This document shows, one piece after another, positions 25,777 through 34,589 of a stretch of DNA of 64,000 nt; the first letter of the stretch is position 1; every line of letters begins with the position of its first letter. The notes under the pieces were generated by a model. The model saw nothing but the letters and a program-made list of their open reading frames with translations. It was not told where the DNA came from and made no database searches. A program made the position numbers and the translations under genes. Origin of the DNA: Phaeodactylibacter xiamenensis (lineage in GTDB: Bacteria > Bacteroidota > Bacteroidia > Chitinophagales > Saprospiraceae); NCBI RefSeq assembly GCF_000759025.1, contig NZ_JPOS01000026.1, forward strand, positions 1 to 64,000, in the 5' to 3' direction.

Positions 25777-27075
25777 ATGATCCTGAATTTCAGTTTGCAA
25801 AACTTTGGGCCCGTCGGGGAAGAGCAGGTGCTTACCTTTGAGGCAGATAAATCAGACCACCTGGAAGATCACTACGTCATCCAAGCGGGCGGGTACCGGG
25901 TGCTCAAATTGGGATTAATATACGGGGCGAATGCTTCGGGTAAAACGACGATTTTAAAGGCTTTGCACTTTTTGCGCAAGCTGGTTTTAGAGCCCGAGGA
26001 CAAAAAGACCGGCGAACTGGAATTTACCCCCTTCCTTTTTGATGAAGAAAGCCAAAAGCAGCCTGCCCGGTTGTCCATTGATTTCATTCATAATGAGGTC
26101 CGGTACGACTATGCGGTGGAATTTAACAGCAGCGCTATTGTCAGTGAGCGGCTGGACTTCTACGCGCCTAAGAAAGCCAATGTCTTCAAACGGAAAACGG
26201 ACCTGGAGCATCAGTTTACAGAGATCACCTTTGGCAGCAAAATCAAAACCAATGCAGCGCTGAGAAAAGCGTTGGAATCCAACACCCTTTGGAACAATAC
26301 AGTGCTGGGAGGCTTTCTGAAGATCAATGCTAAACTTCACGAGTTAAGCGAAGCCGTAGCGTGGTTTGAGGAGTATCTGATGCCTATGGTCTACACTAAA
26401 ACCGAGCTGGATGACTTCGTTACCGCAAGGATTAAGGAGGGATCAATTGACAAGGCAACGGTCGTCAGCATCCTGAAGAAAGCGGATTTCAATGTATCAG
26501 ACATTCTGTTTGAAGATAAAGAATTGCCGATTCCGGATGGTTTGATCGACTTTCTGGAAAGCCAGATGAAAGAGCTGTCAAGCGGCACCGCTAAGACACT
26601 GAGGGAAAAAGGCAAGATCACCTCAGTTGATGTTGAGCTGCAGCATACGGTAGGAGGGGCGCAGTTCCGTCTCCCCTTCGAGATGGAATCAGAAGGGACC
26701 AAACGGTACTATGGTTTCGCCGGTCTGCTGGCGTTGCTGCTCAAAGACGAGCATATTATCCTAATTGATGAGTTGGAGTCCTCTCTGCACCCGGACTTGT
26801 ACCTGCATTTCATCCTGTCTTTTTTGATCAATGCTGAAAAATCACAGCTGCTGGCCACCACCCACTACCGGGAGTTGTTGGATAACCGGGATATTTTCCG
26901 AAACGACGCCATCTGGTTTACGAATAAATCGGAAGCCGGGGCTACCGAGCTCTATTCTCTGGCAGATTTTGACACCTCTGTGGTACGGGACACTTCGAAT
27001 GTGCTGAATGCTTATAAAAGTGGGCGATTGAGAGCTGTGCCTAATTTGGGAGATTACTACATTGAGCTAAATTAG
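25777..27075 (+). CDS. AAA15-family ATPase (abortive-infection/RloA-like)
   Basis: A 432-aa ABC/SMC-like ATPase of the COG1106 group. Seen: N-terminal NFSLQNFGPVGEE, Walker A GANASGKT (50-57), a coiled region (~170-290), signature-like ESEGTKRYYG (~304), Walker B LIDELESSLHP (~329) and the switch His in LLATTHYRELL. Homologues are common in defence islands, where they work with a nuclease or RloB-type partner encoded just downstream. No such partner follows here; pglZ is next. It sits inside the BREX locus between the IS elements and pglZ. It may be a BREX accessory or a passenger defence gene. Class certain, role inferred. Confidence 0.85.
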   Translation: MILNFSLQNFGPVGEEQVLTFEADKSDHLEDHYVIQAGGYRVLKLGLIYGANASGKTTILKALHFLRKLVLEPEDKKTGELEFTPFLFDEESQKQPARLSIDFIHNEVRYDYAVEFNSSAIVSERLDFYAPKKANVFKRKTDLEHQFTEITFGSKIKTNAALRKALESNTLWNNTVLGGFLKINAKLHELSEAVAWFEEYLMPMVYTKTELDDFVTARIKEGSIDKATVVSILKKADFNVSDILFEDKELPIPDGLIDFLESQMKELSSGTAKTLREKGKITSVDVELQHTVGGAQFRLPFEMESEGTKRYYGFAGLLALLLKDEHIILIDELESSLHPDLYLHFILSFLINAEKSQLLATTHYRELLDNRDIFRNDAIWFTNKSEAGATELYSLADFDTSVVRDTSNVLNAYKSGRLRAVPNLGDYYIELN

Positions 27076-27148
27076 GGATACGAGCAGGCGTAGAAGAAAG
27101 AATATAAAGGCAATCGTTTAGATATCGGTTGGTGGGCAATATCTAATT

Positions 27149-27207
27149 GCACGGGGCTAAGGTTTTCCCTATTTTCCTTAGCTTAGCACGGACTACAAAA
27201 CCCGTGC
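27149..27207 (+). promoter_or_regulatory. Structured leader ending at the pglZ start codon
   Basis: GCACGGG (27149-27155) pairs with CCCGTGC (27201-27207), which ends on the base before the ATG. Directly inside, GCTAAGG (27156-27162) pairs with CCTTAGC (27176-27182). A second GCACGG at 27186-27191 offers an alternative pairing. In RNA this would bury the translation start region, hinting at structural control of pglZ. Inferred from sequence only. Confidence 0.45.
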
Positions 27208-29706
27208 ATGAATAAAATAGAGCATTCCCTTAAGCAGATTTTCGAAAAGGAGGATATTGTCCTTTGGTATGGCGGCAAAGAAGCCGTGGAAATGGAGTCC
27301 GAGTTCAATACAGTCGTGCTGCCTGAGGTCAATAAAATTAAGGTAGAGCACGATGAATTCCGGATCAAATACCTGGTCCTCAGAAAAGCGCCTAAGGAAA
27401 AATTCCTGCTTTTCTTTCCCTATGCCCGTCCGGAAAATGAGCACAACTGGCTCCTGGACCTTTGCCTGGCCAACCATGTCTTCACTACGGATGCCTCGGC
27501 TATGTATCTGCAGGAACTGGGGCTGGATATGGCATTCAAGCCATTGGTGTCTAAGCATATTGCATTCTTTCAGGCCAAAGACCGGCGGGCAGCGCTGCAG
27601 CGGTTGACCCGACCGGCGGAGGAAACGCCGCAGCGTTATGCTCAAAAAATCATCGCTGCTACCCTGGGGACCCCTCCTGAGGCGGAAGCTATGCTGCTGG
27701 AGTTGTTGTCAGAAGCCGCAGGGGGGCAGGAACAGCCCGGCTTTCAGGATTTGGAGAAATATGCATTATTGCCGCCGCTTTGGGAGGCGCTGCGCCGCCG
27801 CTTCGGTTATCAGCAGGAGTCGCCTTCCATACTGGATGTTGCCAAAGCCCTGTTTCAGACAGAAACAAGCCCCCTGTTGGAGCGCGAAACGCCAAGGCTG
27901 AATAATGACGCCCTGGTATTCATGAAGCGCTGGAAGGACAGTGCCTCCAAAAAAGAAGCCTTTGAGTGGTTCTCCCGCCGGTTTGCGGAAGAGTGGCGTG
28001 TACAGGACTGGGTTATGGACAGCCCTGTACAAGACCTGCTCGATTACGATACTTATGAAGCCTTCGATCAGCATATACTCCGGCAGATAAGGGACAACCT
28101 CCTTAGTGATCAGCCCGACTACAAAAAAATGCTGGTGTATATCAACCGCCGCCGGTTCACCTACTGGGCGGAAACGTATGAGGCGCACTACAAGGCGCTG
28201 GAGCACGCTATTCTGTTCCTGCAGGATCAGGATAAATTAGACCTGCATTTCGATGACGCCCCGGATGCTGCACAGCGGTACAGCAAGCAGCTGTATCAAA
28301 TCGATATGCGCTACCGCAACTTCATCCTGAGCTTTCAGCAGGCGGGGGAACAGGGGCTGCTCCTGGAGTTGCAGGAAAAGATTGAGCGCTTGTACACCAA
28401 TCGCTTCCTGCTCAGGCTGGGTGACCGCTGGCAGGAAGCCCTGGGCAATGCCGCCGGGTTGAAGCGGATCGGTATTCGGCAGCAGCGGCAGTTCTGGAAA
28501 GAGGCGGTACAGCCCTTTCTGGACCGCGATAACCGAATCTTTGTCATCATCTCAGATGCCCTGCGCTACGAATCAGGGGCAGAATTAACGGACCGGCTGA
28601 TGCAAGTGAGCCGGTTTGAGGCTAGCCTGGAGCCCATGGTAGCGGCAGCACCGACCTATACTCAATTGGGGATGGCTGCGCTATTGCCTCATGAAAAGCT
28701 GGAGCTGAAGCCGGACGGGGTGGTGTGGGCAGATGGCGTGAGCACACAGGGCACCCGCAACCGGGATAAAATACTGAAGCAGGCAGCACAAGGGAAAGCA
28801 ATTGCCATTACAGCAGCAGATTTCAAGAAAGCCGCATCCCCTTCTCACACCGGACGCAAATGGGTAGCGCCCTATCAGGTTGTGTACATTTATTCCAACA
28901 CCATCGATAAGGCGGGCGAACAGGAGGAAGAAAAAGTCTTCCGCCGCACAGAGGAGGAGTTTGAGCATATCATTGAGCTGCTCACTAAAATTGCGAATAT
29001 CAATGGTAATAATGTCCTGATCACGGCCGATCATGGATATCTGTATCAGTACACCCCCATCGCGGAGAGCGACTTTTCCAACGTGAAGGTGCAAGGGGAT
29101 ATCCATAAGCAGGACCGCCGCTTTGTATTAGGGCAGGGATTATCGGCGGAGAAAGGCGTTACGCTATCGGCTGCTGCCGAGTTAGAGCTGGACGGGAATC
29201 TCGAAGTGGCCTTTTCCAATTCCGTCAACCGCATGCGGCAGTCTGGTTCCGGCAGCCGGTACGTCCACGGAGGGCTAAGTTTACAGGAGTGCCTGGTGCC
29301 TTTGATCCATTTCAAAAAGACGCGGAACAAGGCAGACGAAATCAGAGGTGTGGATGTGGAACTCATCAAAACGGTGAGCCGCATTACCACCTACCAGGTT
29401 GTACTCTCTTTCTATCAAACGCAGCCTGTAGGCGGCAAGGCCCGTCCACGCACTTTAAGGATTAGTTTTGTAGCGCCTTCCGGAAAGCTGATCTCCGATG
29501 CACATCAAGTTGTTTTCGGCAGCACGGCCACAGAAGAGCGTTTAAGGGAGCAGAAACTGACGTTCCAGTTCACCCAGGAAGCGGAGCAGTTCCAAAATCA
29601 GGAAGTTTACCTCCGGATGGAAGACGAGTCGGGCAGCCGTTACCAGGAGTACGCCTTCACCATGCTGATCGCTTTTGACAAAGACTTTGATGAATTTGAC
29701 CTATGA
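27208..29706 (+). CDS. pglZ: BREX phosphatase-like protein PglZ (BREX-1 type)
   Basis: An 832-aa member of the alkaline-phosphatase superfamily. The N-terminus SLKQIFEKEDIVLWYGGKE matches BREX-1 PglZ. The PglZ core has metal-site motifs FVIISDALRYES (~444-455) and LITADHGYLYQ (~604-614), with an intervening EPMVAAAPTYTQLGMAALLP segment. PglZ is essential for BREX defence and methylation. The gene overlaps brxL by four bases (ATGA), so the pair is translationally coupled. It is separated from pglX by about 8.6 kb of accessory and IS DNA, and has its own structured leader. ATG at 27208 is the first start and fits the conserved N-terminus. Confidence 0.95.
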   Translation: MNKIEHSLKQIFEKEDIVLWYGGKEAVEMESEFNTVVLPEVNKIKVEHDEFRIKYLVLRKAPKEKFLLFFPYARPENEHNWLLDLCLANHVFTTDASAMYLQELGLDMAFKPLVSKHIAFFQAKDRRAALQRLTRPAEETPQRYAQKIIAATLGTPPEAEAMLLELLSEAAGGQEQPGFQDLEKYALLPPLWEALRRRFGYQQESPSILDVAKALFQTETSPLLERETPRLNNDALVFMKRWKDSASKKEAFEWFSRRFAEEWRVQDWVMDSPVQDLLDYDTYEAFDQHILRQIRDNLLSDQPDYKKMLVYINRRRFTYWAETYEAHYKALEHAILFLQDQDKLDLHFDDAPDAAQRYSKQLYQIDMRYRNFILSFQQAGEQGLLLELQEKIERLYTNRFLLRLGDRWQEALGNAAGLKRIGIRQQRQFWKEAVQPFLDRDNRIFVIISDALRYESGAELTDRLMQVSRFEASLEPMVAAAPTYTQLGMAALLPHEKLELKPDGVVWADGVSTQGTRNRDKILKQAAQGKAIAITAADFKKAASPSHTGRKWVAPYQVVYIYSNTIDKAGEQEEEKVFRRTEEEFEHIIELLTKIANINGNNVLITADHGYLYQYTPIAESDFSNVKVQGDIHKQDRRFVLGQGLSAEKGVTLSAAAELELDGNLEVAFSNSVNRMRQSGSGSRYVHGGLSLQECLVPLIHFKKTRNKADEIRGVDVELIKTVSRITTYQVVLSFYQTQPVGGKARPRTLRISFVAPSGKLISDAHQVVFGSTATEERLREQKLTFQFTQEAEQFQNQEVYLRMEDESGSRYQEYAFTMLIAFDKDFDEFDL

Positions 29707-31739
29707 TACCTACACTAGACGAAAAGATTAACGAGCATTTTCCCGGGCGTGTGGTACGCAAAGACCTTACCGCTAAAGTCAAAGGCAATGCTGTGGTCCC
29801 GACTTACGTATTGGAATACCTGCTGGGGCAGTACTGCGCTACAGACGATGAAGCCTCCATTGAAAAGGGCGTCGAAAATGTGCGCAAGATCATCAACCGG
29901 CACTATGTGCACCGGGAGGAAGCCGAGCTGGTCAAGTCCACCATCCGGGATAAAGGCAATTACCGGATTATTGACCGCATCACCGTGGCACTCAATGATC
30001 GCCGGGATGTGCACGAGGCCTCCTTTACCAATCTGGGGCTCCGCAAAGTGGTCATATCAGACGACTGGGTGCGAAAGTTCCCAAAGCTGCTCACCGGTGG
30101 CGTATGGTGCCTGATCGATATGGCTTACTTCCCCTCCGATGAGCGGGATGCTACGCCCTGGCTGATTGAAAAAGTCAAGCCAATACAGTTGTCCAATTTT
30201 GACTTTGAGCAATACAAGCAGCAAAGAGCCCGGTTTACAACGGAAGAGTGGGCTGATTTTCTGATGCAAAGCATTGGTTTTAACCCGGAACACTTCGGGC
30301 AACGCAATAAGCTGCTGCAGCTCACCCGGCTGATCCCTTTCTGCGAGCGCAACTACAACCTCATAGAGCTGGGGCCGAAGGGAACGGGCAAGTCCCATAT
30401 TTTCTCAGAGTTTTCGCCTCACGGCATGCTGATTTCCGGAGGCGAAGTCACAGCCGCTAAGCTGTTTGTCAACAACAGCACCGGCCAGATTGGCTTGGTC
30501 GGTTACTGGGATTCCGTTGCCTTCGATGAGTTTGCCGGCCCGGACAAGCGCATCCCCAAAGGATTGGTGGATATCATGAAAAACTATATGGCCAATCAGA
30601 GTTTCAGCCGGGGCAGGGAGTCAATGGGGGCAGAGGCTTCCATGTCTTTCATAGGCAATACCAAGCGGTCGGTGGCATACATGCTCAAGCATTCTGATTT
30701 GTTCGAGCAGTTACCCCCGGCCTATTACGATACGGCCTTTCTGGATCGCCTGCACAGTTATCTGCCCGGCTGGGAAGTGGAAATTATCCGGGGAGAGATG
30801 TTTACCCAGGGCTTTGGGTTTGTGGTGGATTACTTAGCTGAGGTGTTGCGGTACATGCGTACGCTGGACTACTCAGATGCTTACAATGCTTACTTCAAAT
30901 TAGACGACACCATCACCACCCGTGACAAGGTAGCCATCCAAAAGACCTTTAGCGGACTCATGAAAGTATTGTACCCGCACCAGTCGTGTACAAAAGAAGA
31001 GGTCAGAGCGCTGTTGGAGTTTGCCATCGAGAGCCGCCGCCGCGTCAAGTTACAGCTCATGAAGATGGACGAGACCTTCCGGGAGCGGGAGGTACGGTTT
31101 GCTTATAAGGACCTGGAGACCGGCAAGCGGGTGGAAGTATTCACCCTGGAAGAGCTTCAGTATAATTTAGTGCGCCAGATGTCCGAAGAGGAAGAAGAAA
31201 CCACCACGGCTGAAGACCAGGCTACTCCAGGCAAGGCACCCTCAGCCCCTGAGCCCGAGGAGCAGCACATCGTGATCAAGGAAAACCAGAAAGGCATTAG
31301 TTATCAGCGGCTCTTTGCACCCTATCTCAAAGGCGCCACCGAAATACACCTGATCGACCCTTACCTCCGCAAATTCCACCAGGTCAAAAAACTAATGGAG
31401 TTTTGCCAAATGCTATACCGGATCAAGCCGGTCGGCGATGAAATCCGGCTAAAGGTATTCACCAACGCCGAGTCAGGGGAGAAACAGGAAGCGGACAGCC
31501 TCCTCATACAAGTCCAGACTAATCTTCAGGGCACCGGTATCGATATGGACTATGAGATCGAACCACAGGGCACCCAGCACGCCCGCTCCATAGAAACGGA
31601 CACCGGTTGGAAAATCCTGCTTGACCGCGGGCTGGACATCTTCCAGCGCTACGACTACAAGGACGCTTTCAACTTGGCGAATGCACTACAGGAGGAGCGG
31701 ATGTGTAAGGGGTTTGAGGTGACTTATGTGCGGGTGTAG
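29703..31739 (+). CDS. brxL: BREX Lon-like protein BrxL
   Basis: A 678-aa AAA+ protein. Seen: N-terminal DNA-binding region (VVPTYVLEYLLGQYCATDD), Walker A GPKGTGKSH (~221-229), Walker B-like SVAFDEFAG (~270), GNTKRSVAYMLKH, an acidic linker (~492-520), and a C-terminal domain (~540-675) with IHLIDPYLRKFHQVKKLM and HARSIETDTGWKI, resembling the MIT_C/phospholipase D-like fold found on BrxL and related Lon-like proteins. BrxL is the effector-side component of type I BREX and forms DNA-binding rings. It closes the canonical six-gene set. It overlaps pglZ by four bases. Confidence 0.95.
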   Translation: MIPTLDEKINEHFPGRVVRKDLTAKVKGNAVVPTYVLEYLLGQYCATDDEASIEKGVENVRKIINRHYVHREEAELVKSTIRDKGNYRIIDRITVALNDRRDVHEASFTNLGLRKVVISDDWVRKFPKLLTGGVWCLIDMAYFPSDERDATPWLIEKVKPIQLSNFDFEQYKQQRARFTTEEWADFLMQSIGFNPEHFGQRNKLLQLTRLIPFCERNYNLIELGPKGTGKSHIFSEFSPHGMLISGGEVTAAKLFVNNSTGQIGLVGYWDSVAFDEFAGPDKRIPKGLVDIMKNYMANQSFSRGRESMGAEASMSFIGNTKRSVAYMLKHSDLFEQLPPAYYDTAFLDRLHSYLPGWEVEIIRGEMFTQGFGFVVDYLAEVLRYMRTLDYSDAYNAYFKLDDTITTRDKVAIQKTFSGLMKVLYPHQSCTKEEVRALLEFAIESRRRVKLQLMKMDETFREREVRFAYKDLETGKRVEVFTLEELQYNLVRQMSEEEEETTTAEDQATPGKAPSAPEPEEQHIVIKENQKGISYQRLFAPYLKGATEIHLIDPYLRKFHQVKKLMEFCQMLYRIKPVGDEIRLKVFTNAESGEKQEADSLLIQVQTNLQGTGIDMDYEIEPQGTQHARSIETDTGWKILLDRGLDIFQRYDYKDAFNLANALQEERMCKGFEVTYVRV

Positions 31740-31817
31740 GATTTAAGTGTAGAAATTAGGTCGTTACGCTTAACCCTTATGTGTTAGAGATAATACTTTT
31801 GGAAAAAAACAAGTATT

Positions 31818-32531
31818 TTGGCTATAAAACAGCACAAACAGCCCTTTAAAAAAGTAACCCATTACGGCGTAGGTCAAAAAGGAGGCACTGCAAAAATAGA
31901 GCGAACAGATCAGGGCTATCCGTAAGGCGTTTTTTCAAGAATTTTAGAGGGCACCCGGGATGACAAAGGGTATATAACGAAGTTTAGAATCCTGAACGAA
32001 AAGGGAGATGCTGCCTTTCTCGAGGTTGGGCATGCAAAGTGTTTACAACTGGAAGGGCGATATAGTCACCCCGGGGTAGGCGTATTGGTCGTTCGGGTAA
32101 TGGACCCAAGAGGGGTCATCAAACAAACAAGGATCAAAACCGGAGGTTATCAATGGGGGTATGAATTAAAAGGGCTCATAGAGTTGTACTTGCTTATGAA
32201 GGAACTGAATGATCTGGGAAGCTGGGATAAATATCAGGATTTGACAAAAATTAATTCACTGAACTCTCAAATAGAACGCCTTAAGAGAAGTAATAAGGAG
32301 CTCACCGATCGTATTACTGCGTTGCGAGACAAACTAAATAGGGTCTACCCTGAAAATTACTTTCGGGAACCCCGATCAGAACAAAATTTGGTTGCTTTGA
32401 CCTTGTTGTCAAGGCTGGCTGGAGATTTTTTTGGCGCGGCTGTACCATTTGTGGGGCCGGGCATTGCCTTTTGGCTGTTTTTTCATGTCAGCGTCCAAGA
32501 GGTTGAGTGCATCCTCAGGCTACTTCCTTAG
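31818..32531 (+). pseudogene. Second BREX-flanking small protein, broken by an in-frame TAA
   Basis: From TTG 31818 the frame reads 35 codons to a TAA at 31923-31925, then continues without another stop: GVFSRILEGTRDDKGYITKF onwards to 32531. The part after the stop resembles the protein at 18816: F/YxI-x-(D/E)xxG, HPGVGVLVVRVMDPRG, LKGLIELYLLMKEL, GSWDK and a coiled-coil tail (LNSQIERLKRSNKEL). A hydrophobic end (GAAVPFVGPGIAFWLFFH) follows. The C-terminus probably changed because an IS5-like element lies just downstream. It follows brxL by about 80 bases. Whether the product is made from an internal start is unknown. Confidence 0.5.
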
Positions 32532-32576
32532 AATGCAGGTTATCTTGTCCAGCTTTGGCTTGATTCTACTGTTGCC

Positions 32577-33941
32577 CTAGGCTGCGCGGGCTTTCCTGCT
32601 GCGGCTGAGCTTTTTATGCTTGCGCCTTGCCACCTTCATCGCATTAGCCGTCATCATCCCAAAGAAGATCCATATTGTTTCGGTATGCTCATTGCGGGCT
32701 TTGATCTTGCGCAAGCCGTAGTGGTTTTTGTCATTGCCATAGCTCCCTTCCAGTTCTGTAGACCGCGCTTTGCCAAGCTGCGCCCGCTGCTGGTCTTCTT
32801 CCTTGCGCAGCTGCGCATCCGATGTGCGGCGGCCTTTAGGCTTGAAGCTTGTGCTGATGCCCTCTTCCGAGCAGTACGAGCGGTTGCTGTTCGTGGCATA
32901 TATTGCGTCTGCAGCCAGCCTGTCCAATTGCCCAAAATGCTTGCGGTGGAAGGCAATGGCTTCTTTGAGCCTAACCCCTTCATGGAAAGCTTCGAAGCTG
33001 AAGTGCTCTATGAAGTTCAGCCCGCCGGCCTGCCAGGTGTTTACCTTGGCACCGAACTCTGTGCGGCTGTTCTCCTTGCCCCGCACGATCGGCCGGATGT
33101 ATGGCTTGTGCAGGCTTACGATCCGATCAGGTACAGGCTCGCCAGGGTTGTCATAGTGCCACTGCTGCTGGGCATAGACCTGAGCAATTGTGCCGTAGCG
33201 CTCCATGACAGCCTCATCGCACAGCTCCCGCTGGCCCGCCGCACGGTACTGCTCAAAGAGCATAGCCAGCTGCCCCAGCAGTTTAGCGCACAAGTGCAGC
33301 AGCTGCCGACGGCGCCGGCGCTCTAGCTCATAGGGCTTGCGCCGGCGGCGCGAATAAGCCATTTGCTTTTTGCGCTGTTCGTTATACTTGCTGCGCGGGC
33401 GGGGCTGCCCCAGCTCCTTCGATATCAGGGCAATGCGCTCATGCAGCCATTCAGCGCTCTGCCATAGCAGTTTTACGTCTGTCGGGTAGCGGATGTAGGA
33501 TTCATAACAAGTCGCGTCGCACATGCCACGGCTCAGGTCGCCCATCCAGGGCTGCCAATGCCTGCCCAGTATTGGCTGTGCCTGTTCTATGGTGAGGTGT
33601 TTAGCCACGTAGCTGCGGGCTTTCCAGATAATGTCTTTGTCCTTGATCCATTCGCTCTTGCCAAGGCGGATGCCACAAAACAGCTGCATCGACCAGTTTG
33701 TATTGATATGCTCCAGCAGCTTAGCGTCGCTGCAGCCTTCATAGGCCTTGAGGAATTGCAAGGCGACCTTGCCGTAATTGTCAAACCAAGGCTTGGCGCC
33801 TGTGCTATTTTGGGGCTCCGGCAGCAATACTGCCAGCTCAGCTATTGGCAGCGTGCTATGCAACTGCCCAAGGCGGGTGCGCTGAAAAACCAGGCTGTGG
33901 TGGATGTGCCCCAAATTGGAACGGAAAAATTGTAACTGCAA
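32577..33941 (-). CDS. IS5-superfamily transposase
   Basis: A 454-aa DDE transposase of the IS5/IS1182-like group common in Bacteroidota. Seen: N-terminal QLQFFRSNLGHIHHSLVFQR, an FLKAYEGCSDAKLLEHINTN stretch, a first Asp near MCDATCYESYIRYPTDVKLL, a basic insert, the second in LAADAIYATNSNRSYC, and a C-terminal ELEGSYGNDKNHYGLRKIKA with the catalytic Glu. The start is a TTG at 33941; no ATG precedes the conserved N-terminus, so translation may be weak. I could not define its terminal inverted repeats or target duplication. It lies between the BREX locus and a terminator at 33982. Confidence 0.85.
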   Translation of the reverse strand: MQLQFFRSNLGHIHHSLVFQRTRLGQLHSTLPIAELAVLLPEPQNSTGAKPWFDNYGKVALQFLKAYEGCSDAKLLEHINTNWSMQLFCGIRLGKSEWIKDKDIIWKARSYVAKHLTIEQAQPILGRHWQPWMGDLSRGMCDATCYESYIRYPTDVKLLWQSAEWLHERIALISKELGQPRPRSKYNEQRKKQMAYSRRRRKPYELERRRRRQLLHLCAKLLGQLAMLFEQYRAAGQRELCDEAVMERYGTIAQVYAQQQWHYDNPGEPVPDRIVSLHKPYIRPIVRGKENSRTEFGAKVNTWQAGGLNFIEHFSFEAFHEGVRLKEAIAFHRKHFGQLDRLAADAIYATNSNRSYCSEEGISTSFKPKGRRTSDAQLRKEEDQQRAQLGKARSTELEGSYGNDKNHYGLRKIKARNEHTETIWIFFGMMTANAMKVARRKHKKLSRSRKARAA

Positions 33942-33981
33942 AACAAAATTGGGTTATATTGTGAACGCAAAACAAAGTTCG

Positions 33982-34023
33982 ACCCGGAAAATACGCCTTT
34001 TTTGGCTTTTTCCGGGTTTTTCA
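33982..34023 (+). terminator. Rho-independent terminator (rightward)
   Basis: A 10-bp stem ACCCGGAAAA (33982-33991) / TTTTCCGGGT (34008-34017) followed by TTTT. The T tract is on the plus strand, although the adjacent transposase gene runs leftward. It may be the original terminator of the rightward BREX-side gene, displaced by the IS5-like insertion. Confidence 0.65.
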
Positions 34024-34273
34024 TGCCCTTTTTAATACTTCCACCCCTCTACAGTCTTGATGTGGCTTTAATTTCAGGGTATACCCTATATAAGTGTCAG
34101 CAAGGAACCGTGATATATAAATCGACGATTGCTAACCTCTTAAAGTTGGAAAATTGAAAAGACGATAAAGCAATAGAAATCTGTTAAAATGGAGGCTCCG
34201 TTAACAGACTTGGGTGGACAGGCGCACTAAATTCTAAATCTAATTTGGAAAACCTTTGCCTGTCAATGGAAGA
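34024..34273. other. Gene-free AT-rich stretch
   Basis: About 250 bases (332 counting back to the transposase start at 33941) without a plausible gene. It lies between the terminator and the leftward lipoprotein gene. I see no clear repeat or RNA gene in it. Confidence 0.5.
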
Positions 34274-34582
34274 TCAATCAGAGTCAACACAGCTCCTTCC
34301 GCTTCCAACAGGGTCGCCTGACCCAGTATCTGTATCTCCACCAAAATCATAAGGATCTTCATTAGGTCCAAGATCATACACATATGGGTCCGCCCCTACG
34401 TCGGAGTCAGTACAGTTAACAGGATCAGAGAAACAGCCGGTCAGTGTAGTACTGCCAAGTGCTAATGCAAGCACTACTGTTCCTGCTTTTGAAAGTTGCT
34501 TGAGGCGATTTGCAGAATTATTCGCTCCATCATGCTCTTTTACAGTAGAAATATCTGCATCTACTAATGTGAATTTTTTCAT
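34274..34582 (-). CDS. Small putative lipoprotein
   Basis: A 102-aa protein with an unusual layout. About 30 polar residues (MKKFTLVDADISTVKEHDG...) precede a hydrophobic segment (AGTVVLALALGSTTLTG) that ends in a lipobox-like LTGC at residues 47-50. An acidic Asp/Gly/Pro-rich tail follows with two more cysteines (NCTDSD, SCVDSD). The long pre-segment is atypical for a signal peptide, so lipidation is uncertain. It abuts the decapitated NmrA-type fragment: its start lies within a few bases of where the fragment's homology begins, which places it at a recombination junction. No known function. Confidence 0.5.
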   Translation of the reverse strand: MKKFTLVDADISTVKEHDGANNSANRLKQLSKAGTVVLALALGSTTLTGCFSDPVNCTDSDVGADPYVYDLGPNEDPYDFGGDTDTGSGDPVGSGRSCVDSD

Positions 34583-34589
34583 TGCTAAT

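Noticed and set aside
32532-33981. Terminal inverted repeats for the IS5-like element
   Set aside because: I compared both sides and found only a shared TTTTTCATG, too simple to define ends.
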